Below are positions 6,937 through 13,934 of a DNA stretch of 15,935 nt, piece by piece. Both the position numbers and the translations under genes were made by a program. Numbering within the stretch: position 1 is the first letter of the stretch; every line of letters starts with the position of its first letter. Origin of the DNA: Methanobacteriota archaeon (GTDB lineage Archaea > Methanobacteriota > Methanobacteria > Methanobacteriales > Methanobacteriaceae); the NCBI GenBank assembly GCA_023430285.1, contig JAEZAV010000084.1, positions 1 to 15,935 of the forward strand, in the 5' to 3' direction. The notes under the pieces were generated by a model. That model was not told the origin of the DNA, did no database searches, and saw only the letters and a program-made list of their open reading frames with translations.

Positions 6937-7887
6937 ATGTCACTGGTAATAAACACCACAACTCCCGAGGGAATTGTGTTAGCTGCAGATAGTAGGCAGA
7001 GCTACAGAAATCTCAAGGGTATGGCACGCATAGGTAGCGATAATGCAATGAAGCTTTTCCAAATAAACAGCAGGATCGGAGTAGGAATAACAGGACTCGC
7101 ATTTTTAGAGGAAGAAGGTGTTCTGAAAAATATGAGTAAATTCATTGAAGAATTTAAAAGAGGACCTGAAATTGAAGAGTTAGATGTGGAAGATGTCGCT
7201 GTGGAGCTTTACAAGCTTTTTAATGAAAAGTATCATTGGAAAGAACAGCTTGATATGGCTGAGGAAAATATCAGAAACGACTTGTTGAGTAAGGGCTGTG
7301 AACTCCTTAATATTGAAAAGAATGATTACAACATCAATTTCAGCTTCAAAAATCCTCAAGGTATGATGGAAGAAGGAGTGGCTGGAGTTGATATGATTGA
7401 ACTTTTGGTTGCAGGTTATAACCAAAATGGAACACATCAAGTTTATGGTTGTTACATCCCCGGCGAAATTCAAAAAAGGAGGGACAGTCTGGATAGGAAC
7501 AACGAGTATGGTAGTTCTTGGATTGGTCAGGGAGATGTTGTTTCAAGAATCGTTTTGGGCTTTGATGGGAGAATAGCAAATGTGGCCTACACCAAAGAAG
7601 CCATGCTTATAAAAGGGGAAGCCCAAGTCTTTGAAGAACTTAAAAATTTAGAGTACGCCATACAGTGGGGAACAATGACTCTGCAAGATGGAATAGACTT
7701 TTGCACCCTGATGATACAGACAACATCAGCTATGCAACGATTTTCAGATGGAATCAATGCAGATCCTGGGGACATGCCCGGAGTCGGTGGCCCAATTGAT
7801 GTAGCAGTTATTACCCCTGACAATGGATTTGTTTGGATCAACAAGAAAAAATTAAGCTACGACCAGAATCAAGTTGAACTAGGTTAA
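6937..7887 (+). CDS. Proteasome-like Ntn hydrolase of unknown function
   Basis: The 316-residue product resembles 20S proteasome subunits and HslV in its first 60 residues: GIVLAADSRQS at 12-22, then MKLFQI at 38-43 and GVGITGLA. Aligning Asp18 with proteasomal Asp17 puts Ser2 at the position of the catalytic Thr1. Removal of Met1 would then expose a serine nucleophile. Lys39 aligns with Lys33, with a short insertion between. GVGGPIDVAVIT near the C-terminus matches the family's S/G-G...VAVIT strand. It is about 100 residues longer than a normal beta subunit, mostly through an acidic helical middle (about 65-125). No propeptide or signal peptide is seen. AAGGAG lies 10 bases upstream of the ATG. 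It follows the glycosylases by 48 bp and may be co-transcribed. It is probably not the main 20S beta subunit; the substrate is unknown. Confidence 0.8.
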   Translation: MSLVINTTTPEGIVLAADSRQSYRNLKGMARIGSDNAMKLFQINSRIGVGITGLAFLEEEGVLKNMSKFIEEFKRGPEIEELDVEDVAVELYKLFNEKYHWKEQLDMAEENIRNDLLSKGCELLNIEKNDYNINFSFKNPQGMMEEGVAGVDMIELLVAGYNQNGTHQVYGCYIPGEIQKRRDSLDRNNEYGSSWIGQGDVVSRIVLGFDGRIANVAYTKEAMLIKGEAQVFEELKNLEYAIQWGTMTLQDGIDFCTLMIQTTSAMQRFSDGINADPGDMPGVGGPIDVAVITPDNGFVWINKKKLSYDQNQVELG

Positions 7888-7893
7888 TTTTAC

Positions 7894-7917
7894 TTTTTTA
7901 CGGTCTCAATTTTTTTT
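7894..7917 (+). terminator. Double T-tract downstream of the Ntn hydrolase gene
   Basis: T6 (7894-7899) and T8 (7910-7917) follow the stop codon by 6 and 22 bp without a clear hairpin, as expected for archaeal termination. The rest of the 213-bp gap up to 8100 is very AT-rich and shows no gene. Confidence 0.6.
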
Positions 7918-8100
7918 AATCCTGCTTATTTCTAACCAATTGAATTTTAATCCATAAATTACCAATTATTTTTATTTAAATGAATATTTTATTTGATTAA
8001 TCAAACTTTTCATTAAAATTTCTAAAAAGTGTAAATAGGATGTTAATGAATAAAATTTTAACATTAAAAGTTTATGTTTATAAATATTTTGGAGGTTATT

Positions 8101-9021
8101 ATGAATTTTAATGATATAGGATCCAGATTTCCCTACATAGGAGTATCCACCTTCTATGGTTATCCCAACTCTAAAGATTTGAATGAAACAGATGTGGCTA
8201 TTGTGGGTGTTCCCTTTGATCATGGAACAACCAATAGACCAGGAGCTCGTTTCGGGCCAAGATCAATTCGTACAGCTTCGCAGAACTATGGAATTTATCT
8301 CAATGAGTTTGGTGCATTTGATTCTGAATTAAAACGTAATATACTTGGAGGGGTTAACATTGTGGACTATGGAGACGTTCCCATACTTCCAACCCATACA
8401 AAAACTAACATGAAAATGATAAACAGCACCTTCAAGAAAATTGTGGATGCTGGTGTGTTTCCAGTAGCATTTGGAGGGGATCATACCATCACCTACCCAA
8501 TTGTAAAGGCCTTCAAAAAACAGCTGGACATAGTTCATTTCGATACCCATTTAGACTTTGTTGATGGTGCTGAAAACTTGAAATTCTCACATTCAAACCC
8601 TTTAAAAAGGGTTTCTGAAATAGAAAACATCAACAACATCACCCAGATAGGAATAAGAGGATTCACAGATAAAATAGAAAATTATGACGAATCCAAGAAC
8701 TATGGATCCAAGATCATCACCGCATCTGAAGTAATTGATAAAGGAACAAGTTGGATACTTGACCAGATTCCCGAATCAGACAATATTTACGTTACCCTAG
8801 ATATCGATGTTTTAGATCCTTCAATAGCCCCTGGTACTGGTACTCCAGAACCTGGAGGATTAACTTACAACCAATTAAAAGATATATTAACCAATTTAAC
8901 GAATAAAGGAGATATTTTAGGTTTCGATTTGGTGGAAGTGAATCCCTTGTTTGATCTGTCTGAAATAACATCATTAACTGCTGCAAGATTGTGTTTTGAT
9001 TTCCTAGGTTCAATCTTCTGA
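8101..9021 (+). CDS. speB: Agmatinase-family ureohydrolase
   Basis: This 306-residue enzyme is of the arginase/agmatinase/formiminoglutamase family, most likely hydrolysing agmatine to putrescine and urea. Manganese-binding motifs are intact: FGGDH with His128, HFDTHLD with Asp148, His150 and Asp152, and LDIDVLDPSIAPGTGTPEPGG with Asp234 and Asp236. The second motif has Thr where HFDAH is usual. The specificity loop reads FSHSNP (162-167), unlike the SHGTP of many agmatinases, so another guanidino substrate is possible. I start at the ATG at 8101 because GGAGGTTATT lies directly upstream; the earlier in-frame ATG at 8074 would place that ribosome binding site inside the gene. No other polyamine gene is near, and T-tracts separate it from the gene before. 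Confidence 0.9.
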   Translation: MNFNDIGSRFPYIGVSTFYGYPNSKDLNETDVAIVGVPFDHGTTNRPGARFGPRSIRTASQNYGIYLNEFGAFDSELKRNILGGVNIVDYGDVPILPTHTKTNMKMINSTFKKIVDAGVFPVAFGGDHTITYPIVKAFKKQLDIVHFDTHLDFVDGAENLKFSHSNPLKRVSEIENINNITQIGIRGFTDKIENYDESKNYGSKIITASEVIDKGTSWILDQIPESDNIYVTLDIDVLDPSIAPGTGTPEPGGLTYNQLKDILTNLTNKGDILGFDLVEVNPLFDLSEITSLTAARLCFDFLGSIF

Positions 9022-9093
9022 AATTTAAGAGTTTTATTGTTTTAAATTCAGTGCCAAATAAATCAATATTTAGATGAAAAACTAAATAATAGA

Positions 9094-9103
9094 AGTATAA
9101 ACA
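9094..9103 (+). promoter_or_regulatory. TATA-like promoter of the OGG glycosylase gene (leaderless)
   Basis: The box AGTATAAACA (core TATAAA at 9096-9101) is centred 26-27 bp before the ATG at 9125. No ribosome binding site lies between, so a leaderless transcript is predicted. Confidence 0.5.
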
Positions 9104-9124
9104 AAAAAATGGAATTTAGTTACC

Positions 9125-10111
9125 ATGAAAATAGGCTTTGAAATTGATCCAAAAGAATATAGGGGCCCATTTAATCTTGATCTCACCATCAACAGTGGCC
9201 AAACATCACAACCAGCATGGTTAATGAAAGATGGTTATTTTCAGGAGCTCTTAAGAGTTGATAACAAACACTGCCTCATCAAAATCCAGCAGGAAAATGT
9301 GGAAGGCATATTGAATATTGAAGCTGAATCTGAAGCTGATTTAGAATTAGAAAGCATTCGTGCCAAATTAATGGATGTTTTTGGTCTAAACGATGATCTC
9401 AATGATTTTTATGATTTTTTAAGGAAGGATAGTGAATTAAAACCTACCATTGATTTTTGTAGCGGTTTAAGATTGTTTAAAGCACATGATCCATTTGAAT
9501 GCATCATATCCTCAATATCCTCTGCAAACTGTTCAATTATTCGGTGGAACAGATCAATCAGGGATATTAAAAGCAAATGGGGTGAAGAGTACAAATCTAA
9601 TTCAAATAGTTGGTACACTTTCCCATCTCCAGATATCCTAAAAACTGTGCCTGAACATGACTTAGAAGAGATGGACAGATGCGAAAATAATTTTCCCGAT
9701 GATCACAGTTTTGAAAACAATCTTAAAAGTTGTGGTGTAGGCTACAGAGCAAAGTACATGATCAAAACAGCGGAAATTGTTCAGAATCAGATAAAAATCG
9801 ATGCCATTCATGAAATGAGCTACAATGAAGCTTTTGAAACCATGCTTGATTTGCCTGGAGTTGGTCCGAAGGTTGCTGACTGTATACTGTTCTATGGATT
9901 TGGATTTAAAGAAGCATTTCCAGTGGATGTGTGGATCGGAAGAATAGTTTCTGAAATGTACTTCAAAGGAACGGAAATTAAACCCCTGAAGGCCCGTGAA
10001 TTTGGTATGAAAAAATTTGCTAATAGAGCAGGATATGTACAGCTTTATATGTTCCATTATGCAAGAAAATCTGGGCTTTTAGATAGAATTAGACAGCTAA
10101 ATAAGAGCTAG
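9125..10111 (+). CDS. ogg: 8-oxoguanine DNA glycosylase/AP lyase, OGG family
   Basis: This 328-residue bifunctional base-excision enzyme should remove 8-oxoguanine and nick the abasic site. An N-terminal OGG_N-like domain (about 1-115, with the INSGQTSQPAW stretch) precedes the helix-hairpin-helix GPD domain. The hairpin LPGVGPKVADC contains Lys249, the Schiff-base lysine, and FPVDVW contains the catalytic Asp268; by chance both numbers equal those of human OGG1. CGVGYRAKYM at 203-212 is another OGG mark. The N-terminal domain makes it OGG1-like rather than the short Ogg2 or AGOG types. There is no Shine-Dalgarno sequence, and a TATA box at the right distance suggests a leaderless mRNA. It is the third DNA glycosylase within 4.5 kb. 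Confidence 0.9.
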   Translation: MKIGFEIDPKEYRGPFNLDLTINSGQTSQPAWLMKDGYFQELLRVDNKHCLIKIQQENVEGILNIEAESEADLELESIRAKLMDVFGLNDDLNDFYDFLRKDSELKPTIDFCSGLRLFKAHDPFECIISSISSANCSIIRWNRSIRDIKSKWGEEYKSNSNSWYTFPSPDILKTVPEHDLEEMDRCENNFPDDHSFENNLKSCGVGYRAKYMIKTAEIVQNQIKIDAIHEMSYNEAFETMLDLPGVGPKVADCILFYGFGFKEAFPVDVWIGRIVSEMYFKGTEIKPLKAREFGMKKFANRAGYVQLYMFHYARKSGLLDRIRQLNKS

Positions 10112-10178
10112 AATGATTAGTTTAAATTAGAAAAAATGATAATAAACCACTGCCAATATATATTTGTTGGGGGTTGTC

Positions 10179-10817
10179 ATGGCCGGAATATCAGATAACT
10201 TGGAAATCTTCAGAAGGCTTTCAAAAAAGCATTATGCTGATCTTGTGGAAAGCTTAGAAGGAAAATATTGCTGGAAATGTCCAATGCGAACCAATAATTC
10301 CGAAACATTTTGCAGGGAGGTTGACAGTTGGGTTAGACTTTCCATTGCATTTGAGATGGGAATTCACGACCATCTGAGGGAAATGGGAATACCAAATGGT
10401 TGTTTGGAAGTTATAACAGCTAAATTTGTAGAAAAACAGATTAACCAAGGAAATACATCCAATAAACTCCAAAAATTAAATTTAATTCAAATGGACAAAT
10501 CCATGGGTTTTGGAATTGATGGTGGGGATTATCTCCTTGTTAAGCAGGGTCCTAAAAAACTTAAATCCGGCGACAAAGTGCTTTTACCAAATTCATGTCC
10601 ACTTTCAAGTTTGTGGTACACAAAAAGCTGTACAGATGAGTTACCACTGAAAGTTTATTTAGTCACCCGGGTGTTTCATAAGCAAGGTGTGAAATATATA
10701 AAGACATCTGATGGTTTAGAAGTGCCATTTGAATATGTTTATGGGTTTATTTTGAAGATTATTAAATTAGAAGATCCAATTTACACAGATCTACATTTAA
10801 ATCAGGTTCTAAACTAA
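10179..10817 (+). CDS. Cys-rich protein with S24/S26-peptidase-like C-terminal half, unknown function
   Basis: I do not recognise this 212-residue protein as a named family. The N-terminal half has Cys31, Cys34 and Cys45 (CWKC...FC) and Cys75, which could bind zinc or a cluster. The C-terminal half follows the pattern of LexA/signal-peptidase folds: DKSM with Ser108, GGDYLLV (115-121), SGDKVLL (130-136), then VYLVTRVF (159-166) and a YIKTSDGLEVPFEYVYGFILKI stretch ordered like the family's closing strands. The archaeal signal-peptidase His of the HRV motif is Thr163 here and no transmembrane helix is seen, so it is probably not a working type I signal peptidase. Cys140 and Cys151 lie in this half. 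The start is the ATG at 10179, behind a G-rich weak ribosome binding site; an in-frame TTG at 10164 is the alternative. It lies 67 bp after ogg and 40 bp before the GAF gene. Confidence 0.75.
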   Translation: MAGISDNLEIFRRLSKKHYADLVESLEGKYCWKCPMRTNNSETFCREVDSWVRLSIAFEMGIHDHLREMGIPNGCLEVITAKFVEKQINQGNTSNKLQKLNLIQMDKSMGFGIDGGDYLLVKQGPKKLKSGDKVLLPNSCPLSSLWYTKSCTDELPLKVYLVTRVFHKQGVKYIKTSDGLEVPFEYVYGFILKIIKLEDPIYTDLHLNQVLN

Positions 10818-10857
10818 AATCTCATGAAAATATATTAAATCTGGAGGATGGTTGATT

Positions 10858-11445
10858 ATGAAAACTAATGAACAACCCGAATTAGAAAAGTCAGAATATG
10901 GCCAGGGCTCTGGAAAAAAATTAATTAGAGAGGATATACTCAGCTTAAGAACTTCTGTAAATGACATGTTGGAATCAAGCTCACTCAAGGCAATTTCTGA
11001 CCTGATAATGGATGAAGCTAAAAAATTAACCTCCAGTGATAATTGTTACATAGCCTACGTAGATCCAGTTAACAAAGACAGTGTAGGAATCTCATTCTCA
11101 CACATGACTGGAGAATGTCAGATGTACTCAGAAATTGGAGAGGCCCGGTTTAAAATACGGAAGGATGGAACCTACGGTGGACTTTTGGGATACTCTTTAG
11201 ACACTGGAGAATCGTTTTACATCCACAATCCTAGTCTTCATCCTGCGGCTCATGGACTTCCCAAGGGTCATGTTCCTGTAAATGAATTTTTATCAGTTCC
11301 AGTAAAATATAATCAGGATATCATAGGACAAATAGTACTTGGTAATCCTAAAAGTAGTTACACTTCTTTAGATGTGGATTTAACAGATGCACTGGCAGAC
11401 ATATATGCACGGGCAATATATAATTTTCTTTACAAAAAAAAATAA
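10858..11445 (+). CDS. Stand-alone GAF-domain protein
   Basis: This 195-residue protein consists mainly of a GAF sensory domain (about 30-190) after a short charged N-terminus. The core pattern is visible: SDLIMDEAKKLTSSDNCYIAYVD, then GGLLGYSLDTGESFYIHNP and EFLSVPVKYNQDIIGQIVLGN. The text closely resembles GAF modules in the histidine kinases of Methanobacterium. No kinase, PAS, cyclase or DNA-binding domain follows, so it would act by protein-protein contact or ligand binding alone. GGAGG at 10843-10847 is 10 bases from the ATG at 10858 and 4 from an in-frame TTG at 10852, so the start is slightly uncertain. The last codons contain a lysine A-run that also serves as the T-tract of the convergent gene's terminator. 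Confidence 0.87.
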   Translation: MKTNEQPELEKSEYGQGSGKKLIREDILSLRTSVNDMLESSSLKAISDLIMDEAKKLTSSDNCYIAYVDPVNKDSVGISFSHMTGECQMYSEIGEARFKIRKDGTYGGLLGYSLDTGESFYIHNPSLHPAAHGLPKGHVPVNEFLSVPVKYNQDIIGQIVLGNPKSSYTSLDVDLTDALADIYARAIYNFLYKKK

Positions 11446-11466
11446 TTTTGGTGGGTCTTAAACCCA
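11434..11466 (-). terminator. Hairpin plus T9 terminator of the chagasin-like gene
   Basis: TGGGT/ACCCA (11452-11456 and 11462-11466) with a 5-nt loop lies directly after the stop codon. On the minus strand it is followed after 9 nt by T9 (11442 down to 11434), inside the 3' end of the GAF gene. Confidence 0.55.
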
Positions 11467-11829
11467 TTATTCAATCCAGTAATTTCTTACCTCAACATCT
11501 TTATTAGATGGGGTTGAATGTTTTAGGGTAATTTTCTGACCAATTTGGCCATAGAATGTGTAGACATCATACCCTCCATAACCAACAACAAAACCTTCCA
11601 TGTTTGCTTTGTCTGGCACGTATTCCTTGCTTATCAGTTTTACTTTAGCTTGATCAAATATTGATCTCCATTGGTATCCTGTGGATGGATTGTTCGGAAC
11701 AATGACCACAAATTTATGGTAATGTGCCGGGCTTATTACTTTTTCAGTGTTTTGGTTTGTTGCTGCGAAGGATCCTGAGATCATAGCAAAACAAACAAAT
11801 GTCGCAAATAAAATCGCTAACTTCTTCAA
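11467..11829 (-). CDS. Exported chagasin-type cysteine protease inhibitor (family I42)
   Basis: This 120-residue protein has a signal peptide (KK then a hydrophobic stretch to about residue 20, likely cut after SFA at 20-22) and a chagasin-like domain. The three inhibitory loops of the family are recognisable: NPSTGYQW at 47-54 (family NPTTGxxW), GYGGYDVYTF at 83-92 (GxGGxxxxxF), and RNYW at 115-118 in place of RPW. Family members bind papain-like cysteine proteases tightly. Here it would act outside the cell or at the cell surface. The start is TTG at 11829: GGAGGTG lies 6 bases upstream, whereas the in-frame ATG at 11844 overlaps that ribosome binding site. No papain-like protease is encoded in the window. 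A hairpin-type terminator follows the stop codon. Confidence 0.88.
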   Translation of the reverse strand: MKKLAILFATFVCFAMISGSFAATNQNTEKVISPAHYHKFVVIVPNNPSTGYQWRSIFDQAKVKLISKEYVPDKANMEGFVVGYGGYDVYTFYGQIGQKITLKHSTPSNKDVEVRNYWIE

Positions 11830-11861
11830 AGTTAACACCTCCATGCATAATGTAAAAGTTT

Positions 11862-11874
11862 AATTATATATAAT
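11862..11874 (-). promoter_or_regulatory. TATA box of the chagasin-like gene
   Basis: On the minus strand an AT-only box AATTATATATAAT-like run is centred near 11868. This places the transcript start about 11842, just at the ribosome binding site and about 13 nt before the TTG start, which supports that start over the ATG at 11844. Confidence 0.5.
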
Positions 11875-11950
11875 TTTCTATGAACAACAAAAAAAAGCTG
11901 TTCATTCAGGCTAATTTAAAGAAACAAAAGCTAAATTGAAGTTTTAATTT

Positions 11951-11993
11951 AAAAAAAAATCAGTAGATGTAACTTGTAAGTTACTCATCTACT
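11951..11993 (-). terminator. Long hairpin plus T9 terminator of the cyclophilin gene
   Basis: AGTAGATG+TAACT (11962-11974) pairs with AGTTA+CATCTACT (11979-11983 and 11986-11993) around a TGTA loop with a 2-nt bulge: 13 bp in all. On the minus strand T9 (11959 to 11951) follows after 2 nt. The hairpin includes the stop codon and last codons of the gene. It looks like a bacterial intrinsic terminator. Confidence 0.7.
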
Positions 11994-12406
11994 ATTGTAA
12001 CCTTATTCATGACATCGTTGGCCTGTATCTTGTTAACGACATCCATTCCCTTTATAACCTTACCAAATACTGTGTGAACACCATCTAAATGTGGTTGTGG
12101 GCTGTGTGTGATGAAAAATTGGCTTCCACCAGTGTCTTTTCCTGCATGTGCCATGGATAAAGCACCAGTTCCATGTTTATGTTCGTTGATTTCACATTTT
12201 ATGGTGTAACCAGGACCTCCAGTCCCATTACCCTTAGGACAGCCTCCCTGAATTACGAAGTTAGGTATGACCCTGTGAAATGTAAGACCGTTGTAAAAAC
12301 CACTGTTTGCCAATTTCTCAAAGTTTGCAACCGTGTTAGGAGCTTCTTTATCAAATAGGGTGAGTTCTATATTTCCTTTATCTGTTTCAATAATTGCCTT
12401 TTTCAT
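11981..12406 (-). CDS. ppiB: Cyclophilin-type peptidyl-prolyl cis-trans isomerase
   Basis: This 141-residue single-domain cytosolic cyclophilin should speed proline isomerisation during protein folding. Active-site residues are present: FHRVIPNFVIQGG with Arg45 and Gln53, MAHAGKDTGGSQFFI (85-99), and HLDGVHTVFGKV (106-117). The tryptophan that contacts cyclosporin A in human cyclophilin A (WLDG) is His106 here, so weak drug binding is expected. No signal peptide is seen. AGGTGA lies 6 bases before the ATG. The gene is monocistronic: it has its own terminator, and the chagasin-like gene on the same strand starts about 150 bp further on behind its own TATA box. Confidence 0.95.
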   Translation of the reverse strand: MKKAIIETDKGNIELTLFDKEAPNTVANFEKLANSGFYNGLTFHRVIPNFVIQGGCPKGNGTGGPGYTIKCEINEHKHGTGALSMAHAGKDTGGSQFFITHSPQPHLDGVHTVFGKVIKGMDVVNKIQANDVMNKVTIVDE

Positions 12407-12546
12407 TTTTTCACCTTGATATTATTATATAAAGATTCTATATCTCATTCTTAATCAAGTCTTTCATATATAAAAACGTTTAATAAATCTAGAATTACAA
12501 AGAATAATCAAGAAAAAAATGTTCAAGATCAGCTGTTTAATTGTAA

Positions 12547-12556
12547 TTAAATATAG
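12547..12556 (+). promoter_or_regulatory. TATA-like box upstream of argD
   Basis: TTAAATATAG is centred near 12551, giving a predicted start about 12577 and a short leader that contains the AAGGTGAT ribosome binding site. Other AT-rich boxes in this spacer are possible. Confidence 0.4.
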
Positions 12557-12599
12557 AATGAAATTACGTGGTTAATTTGTTCATTTTCAAGGTGATTAA

Positions 12600-13772
12600 A
12601 TGAATACTCAAGAAATTATTGAAATGGATTCAAAATACGTTATGCAAACCTACGGAAAGCATAAAATAGCCCTAGTAAAGGGTAATGATACTACTGTTTG
12701 GGATGCCGATGGTAATTCTTACATAGACTGTGTGGCTGGAATAGCAGTGAACAATGTTGGTCATTCCAACCCAAAGGTGGGTGAAGCAATATGCAATCAG
12801 GTGAAAAAACTCATTCACACATCTAATCTTTACTACACAGAAGAACAAGTAACATTAGCCAAATTGCTGGTTGGGGTTTCACCACATCACAAAGCATTCT
12901 TCTGTAACAGTGGTGCAGAAGCTAACGAAGGTGCCATAAAGTTAGCAAGAAAACACAGTGGAAAGGGTGAAATAATAACCATGATTAATTCGTTTCATGG
13001 AAGAACCATAACAACCATTACTGCAACAGGCCAACCAAAGTACCAGAAAGGATTCGAGCCTTTAACTCCAGGATTTAAGTATGTTCCATACGGTGATATT
13101 GAAGCTGTGAAGGAGATGATCGGTCCAAATACAGCCGCAGTATTAGTGGAACCCGTACAGGGAGAAAGTGGTGTTATTGTACCTCCTGAAGGATATTTAA
13201 AACAATTGAAAGAAGTTTGTGAAGATTCTAATGTCCTTTTAATATTTGACGAAGTCCAAACGGGTTTTGGACGTACTGGGGAAATGTTCGCATCCCAAAC
13301 TTTTGGAGTGACACCAGACATCACCAGCCTTGCTAAAGCCATTGCAGGTGGTTTTCCAATGGGTGCAGTTCTTGCTAACGATGATGTTGCAGAATCCTTC
13401 GTGCCTGGAGACCATGCCGCAACATTTGGTGGTAACCCACTAGGATGTGCAGCAGCTAAAGCATCGATCAATTTCATTTTGGAAGAAAAATTGTTGGACA
13501 AATCAAAAGAGAACGGATCATACTTCGTTGAAAAACTATTAGAATTACAAAAAGAACATGAACTAATAAACGAAGTACGGGGAAAGGGTTTGATGATTGG
13601 TGTTGAAATGAAGACCGATTGTGGTTGTATGGTTGATGACCTCTTTAATGAAGGAATCATAGTAAACTGTGCAGCAGGTAACGTTTTAAGATTTGTGCCC
13701 CCACTTACCATAACTAAGGAACAGATCGACACAGTTACAGTTGCATTAAACAATGTTCTCAGCAAATACTGA
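12600..13772 (+). CDS. argD: Acetylornithine aminotransferase
   Basis: This is a 390-residue class III PLP aminotransferase. It exchanges N-acetylglutamate semialdehyde and N-acetylornithine in arginine synthesis. Motifs are FCNSGAEANEGAIKLAR (101-117), NSFHGRT (130-136), EPVQGESG (184-191), FDEVQTGFGRTG with Asp218, and SLAKAIAGGFPMG with the PLP-binding Lys246. GGNPLGCAAA and RFVPPL near the C-terminus are typical. A strong ribosome binding site, AAGGTGAT, precedes the ATG. It is 162 bp upstream of lysA. ArgD enzymes can also act on succinyl-DAP in some organisms, but methanogens generally use the DapL route, so I infer mainly an arginine role. T6 at 13787-13792 follows the stop codon. Confidence 0.95.
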   Translation: MNTQEIIEMDSKYVMQTYGKHKIALVKGNDTTVWDADGNSYIDCVAGIAVNNVGHSNPKVGEAICNQVKKLIHTSNLYYTEEQVTLAKLLVGVSPHHKAFFCNSGAEANEGAIKLARKHSGKGEIITMINSFHGRTITTITATGQPKYQKGFEPLTPGFKYVPYGDIEAVKEMIGPNTAAVLVEPVQGESGVIVPPEGYLKQLKEVCEDSNVLLIFDEVQTGFGRTGEMFASQTFGVTPDITSLAKAIAGGFPMGAVLANDDVAESFVPGDHAATFGGNPLGCAAAKASINFILEEKLLDKSKENGSYFVEKLLELQKEHELINEVRGKGLMIGVEMKTDCGCMVDDLFNEGIIVNCAAGNVLRFVPPLTITKEQIDTVTVALNNVLSKY

Positions 13773-13786
13773 GGACAATTTATATC

Positions 13787-13792
13787 TTTTTT
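13787..13792 (+). terminator. T6 tract after argD
   Basis: Six T's lie 14 bp after the argD stop within an AT-rich stretch, a possible oligo-T terminator separating argD from lysA. Confidence 0.35.
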
Positions 13793-13870
13793 GATGTGAA
13801 AATAATAATTCAAGCTCTACCCATCACTGAATTTTTTTAAAATATCAATTACTTATCGTCATGTAAACAA

Positions 13871-13880
13871 TTTTATATGA
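13871..13880 (+). promoter_or_regulatory. TATA-like box upstream of lysA
   Basis: TTTTATATGA is centred near 13875, predicting a start about 13901 and a leader of about 34 nt that contains GGAGG at 13922-13926. It would drive the lysA-dapF unit separately from argD. Confidence 0.4.
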
Positions 13881-13934
13881 TGAGATCAAGAAATTTAATA
13901 TTCACTTCATTTTCTTGTTTTGGAGGACAGTTAT

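Noticed and set aside
8074..8100. Upstream ATG extension of speB
   Set aside because: GGAGGTTATT lies between the two starts and is correctly placed for the ATG at 8101.
9022..9124. Imperfect inverted repeat after speB as a terminator
   Set aside because: The two arms pair only with bulges and are followed by no T-run longer than four.
12995..13813. 272-codon minus-strand open frame opposite argD
   Set aside because: It is a shadow of a gene with intact aminotransferase motifs. It has no recognisable protein features and extends into non-coding AT-rich sequence.
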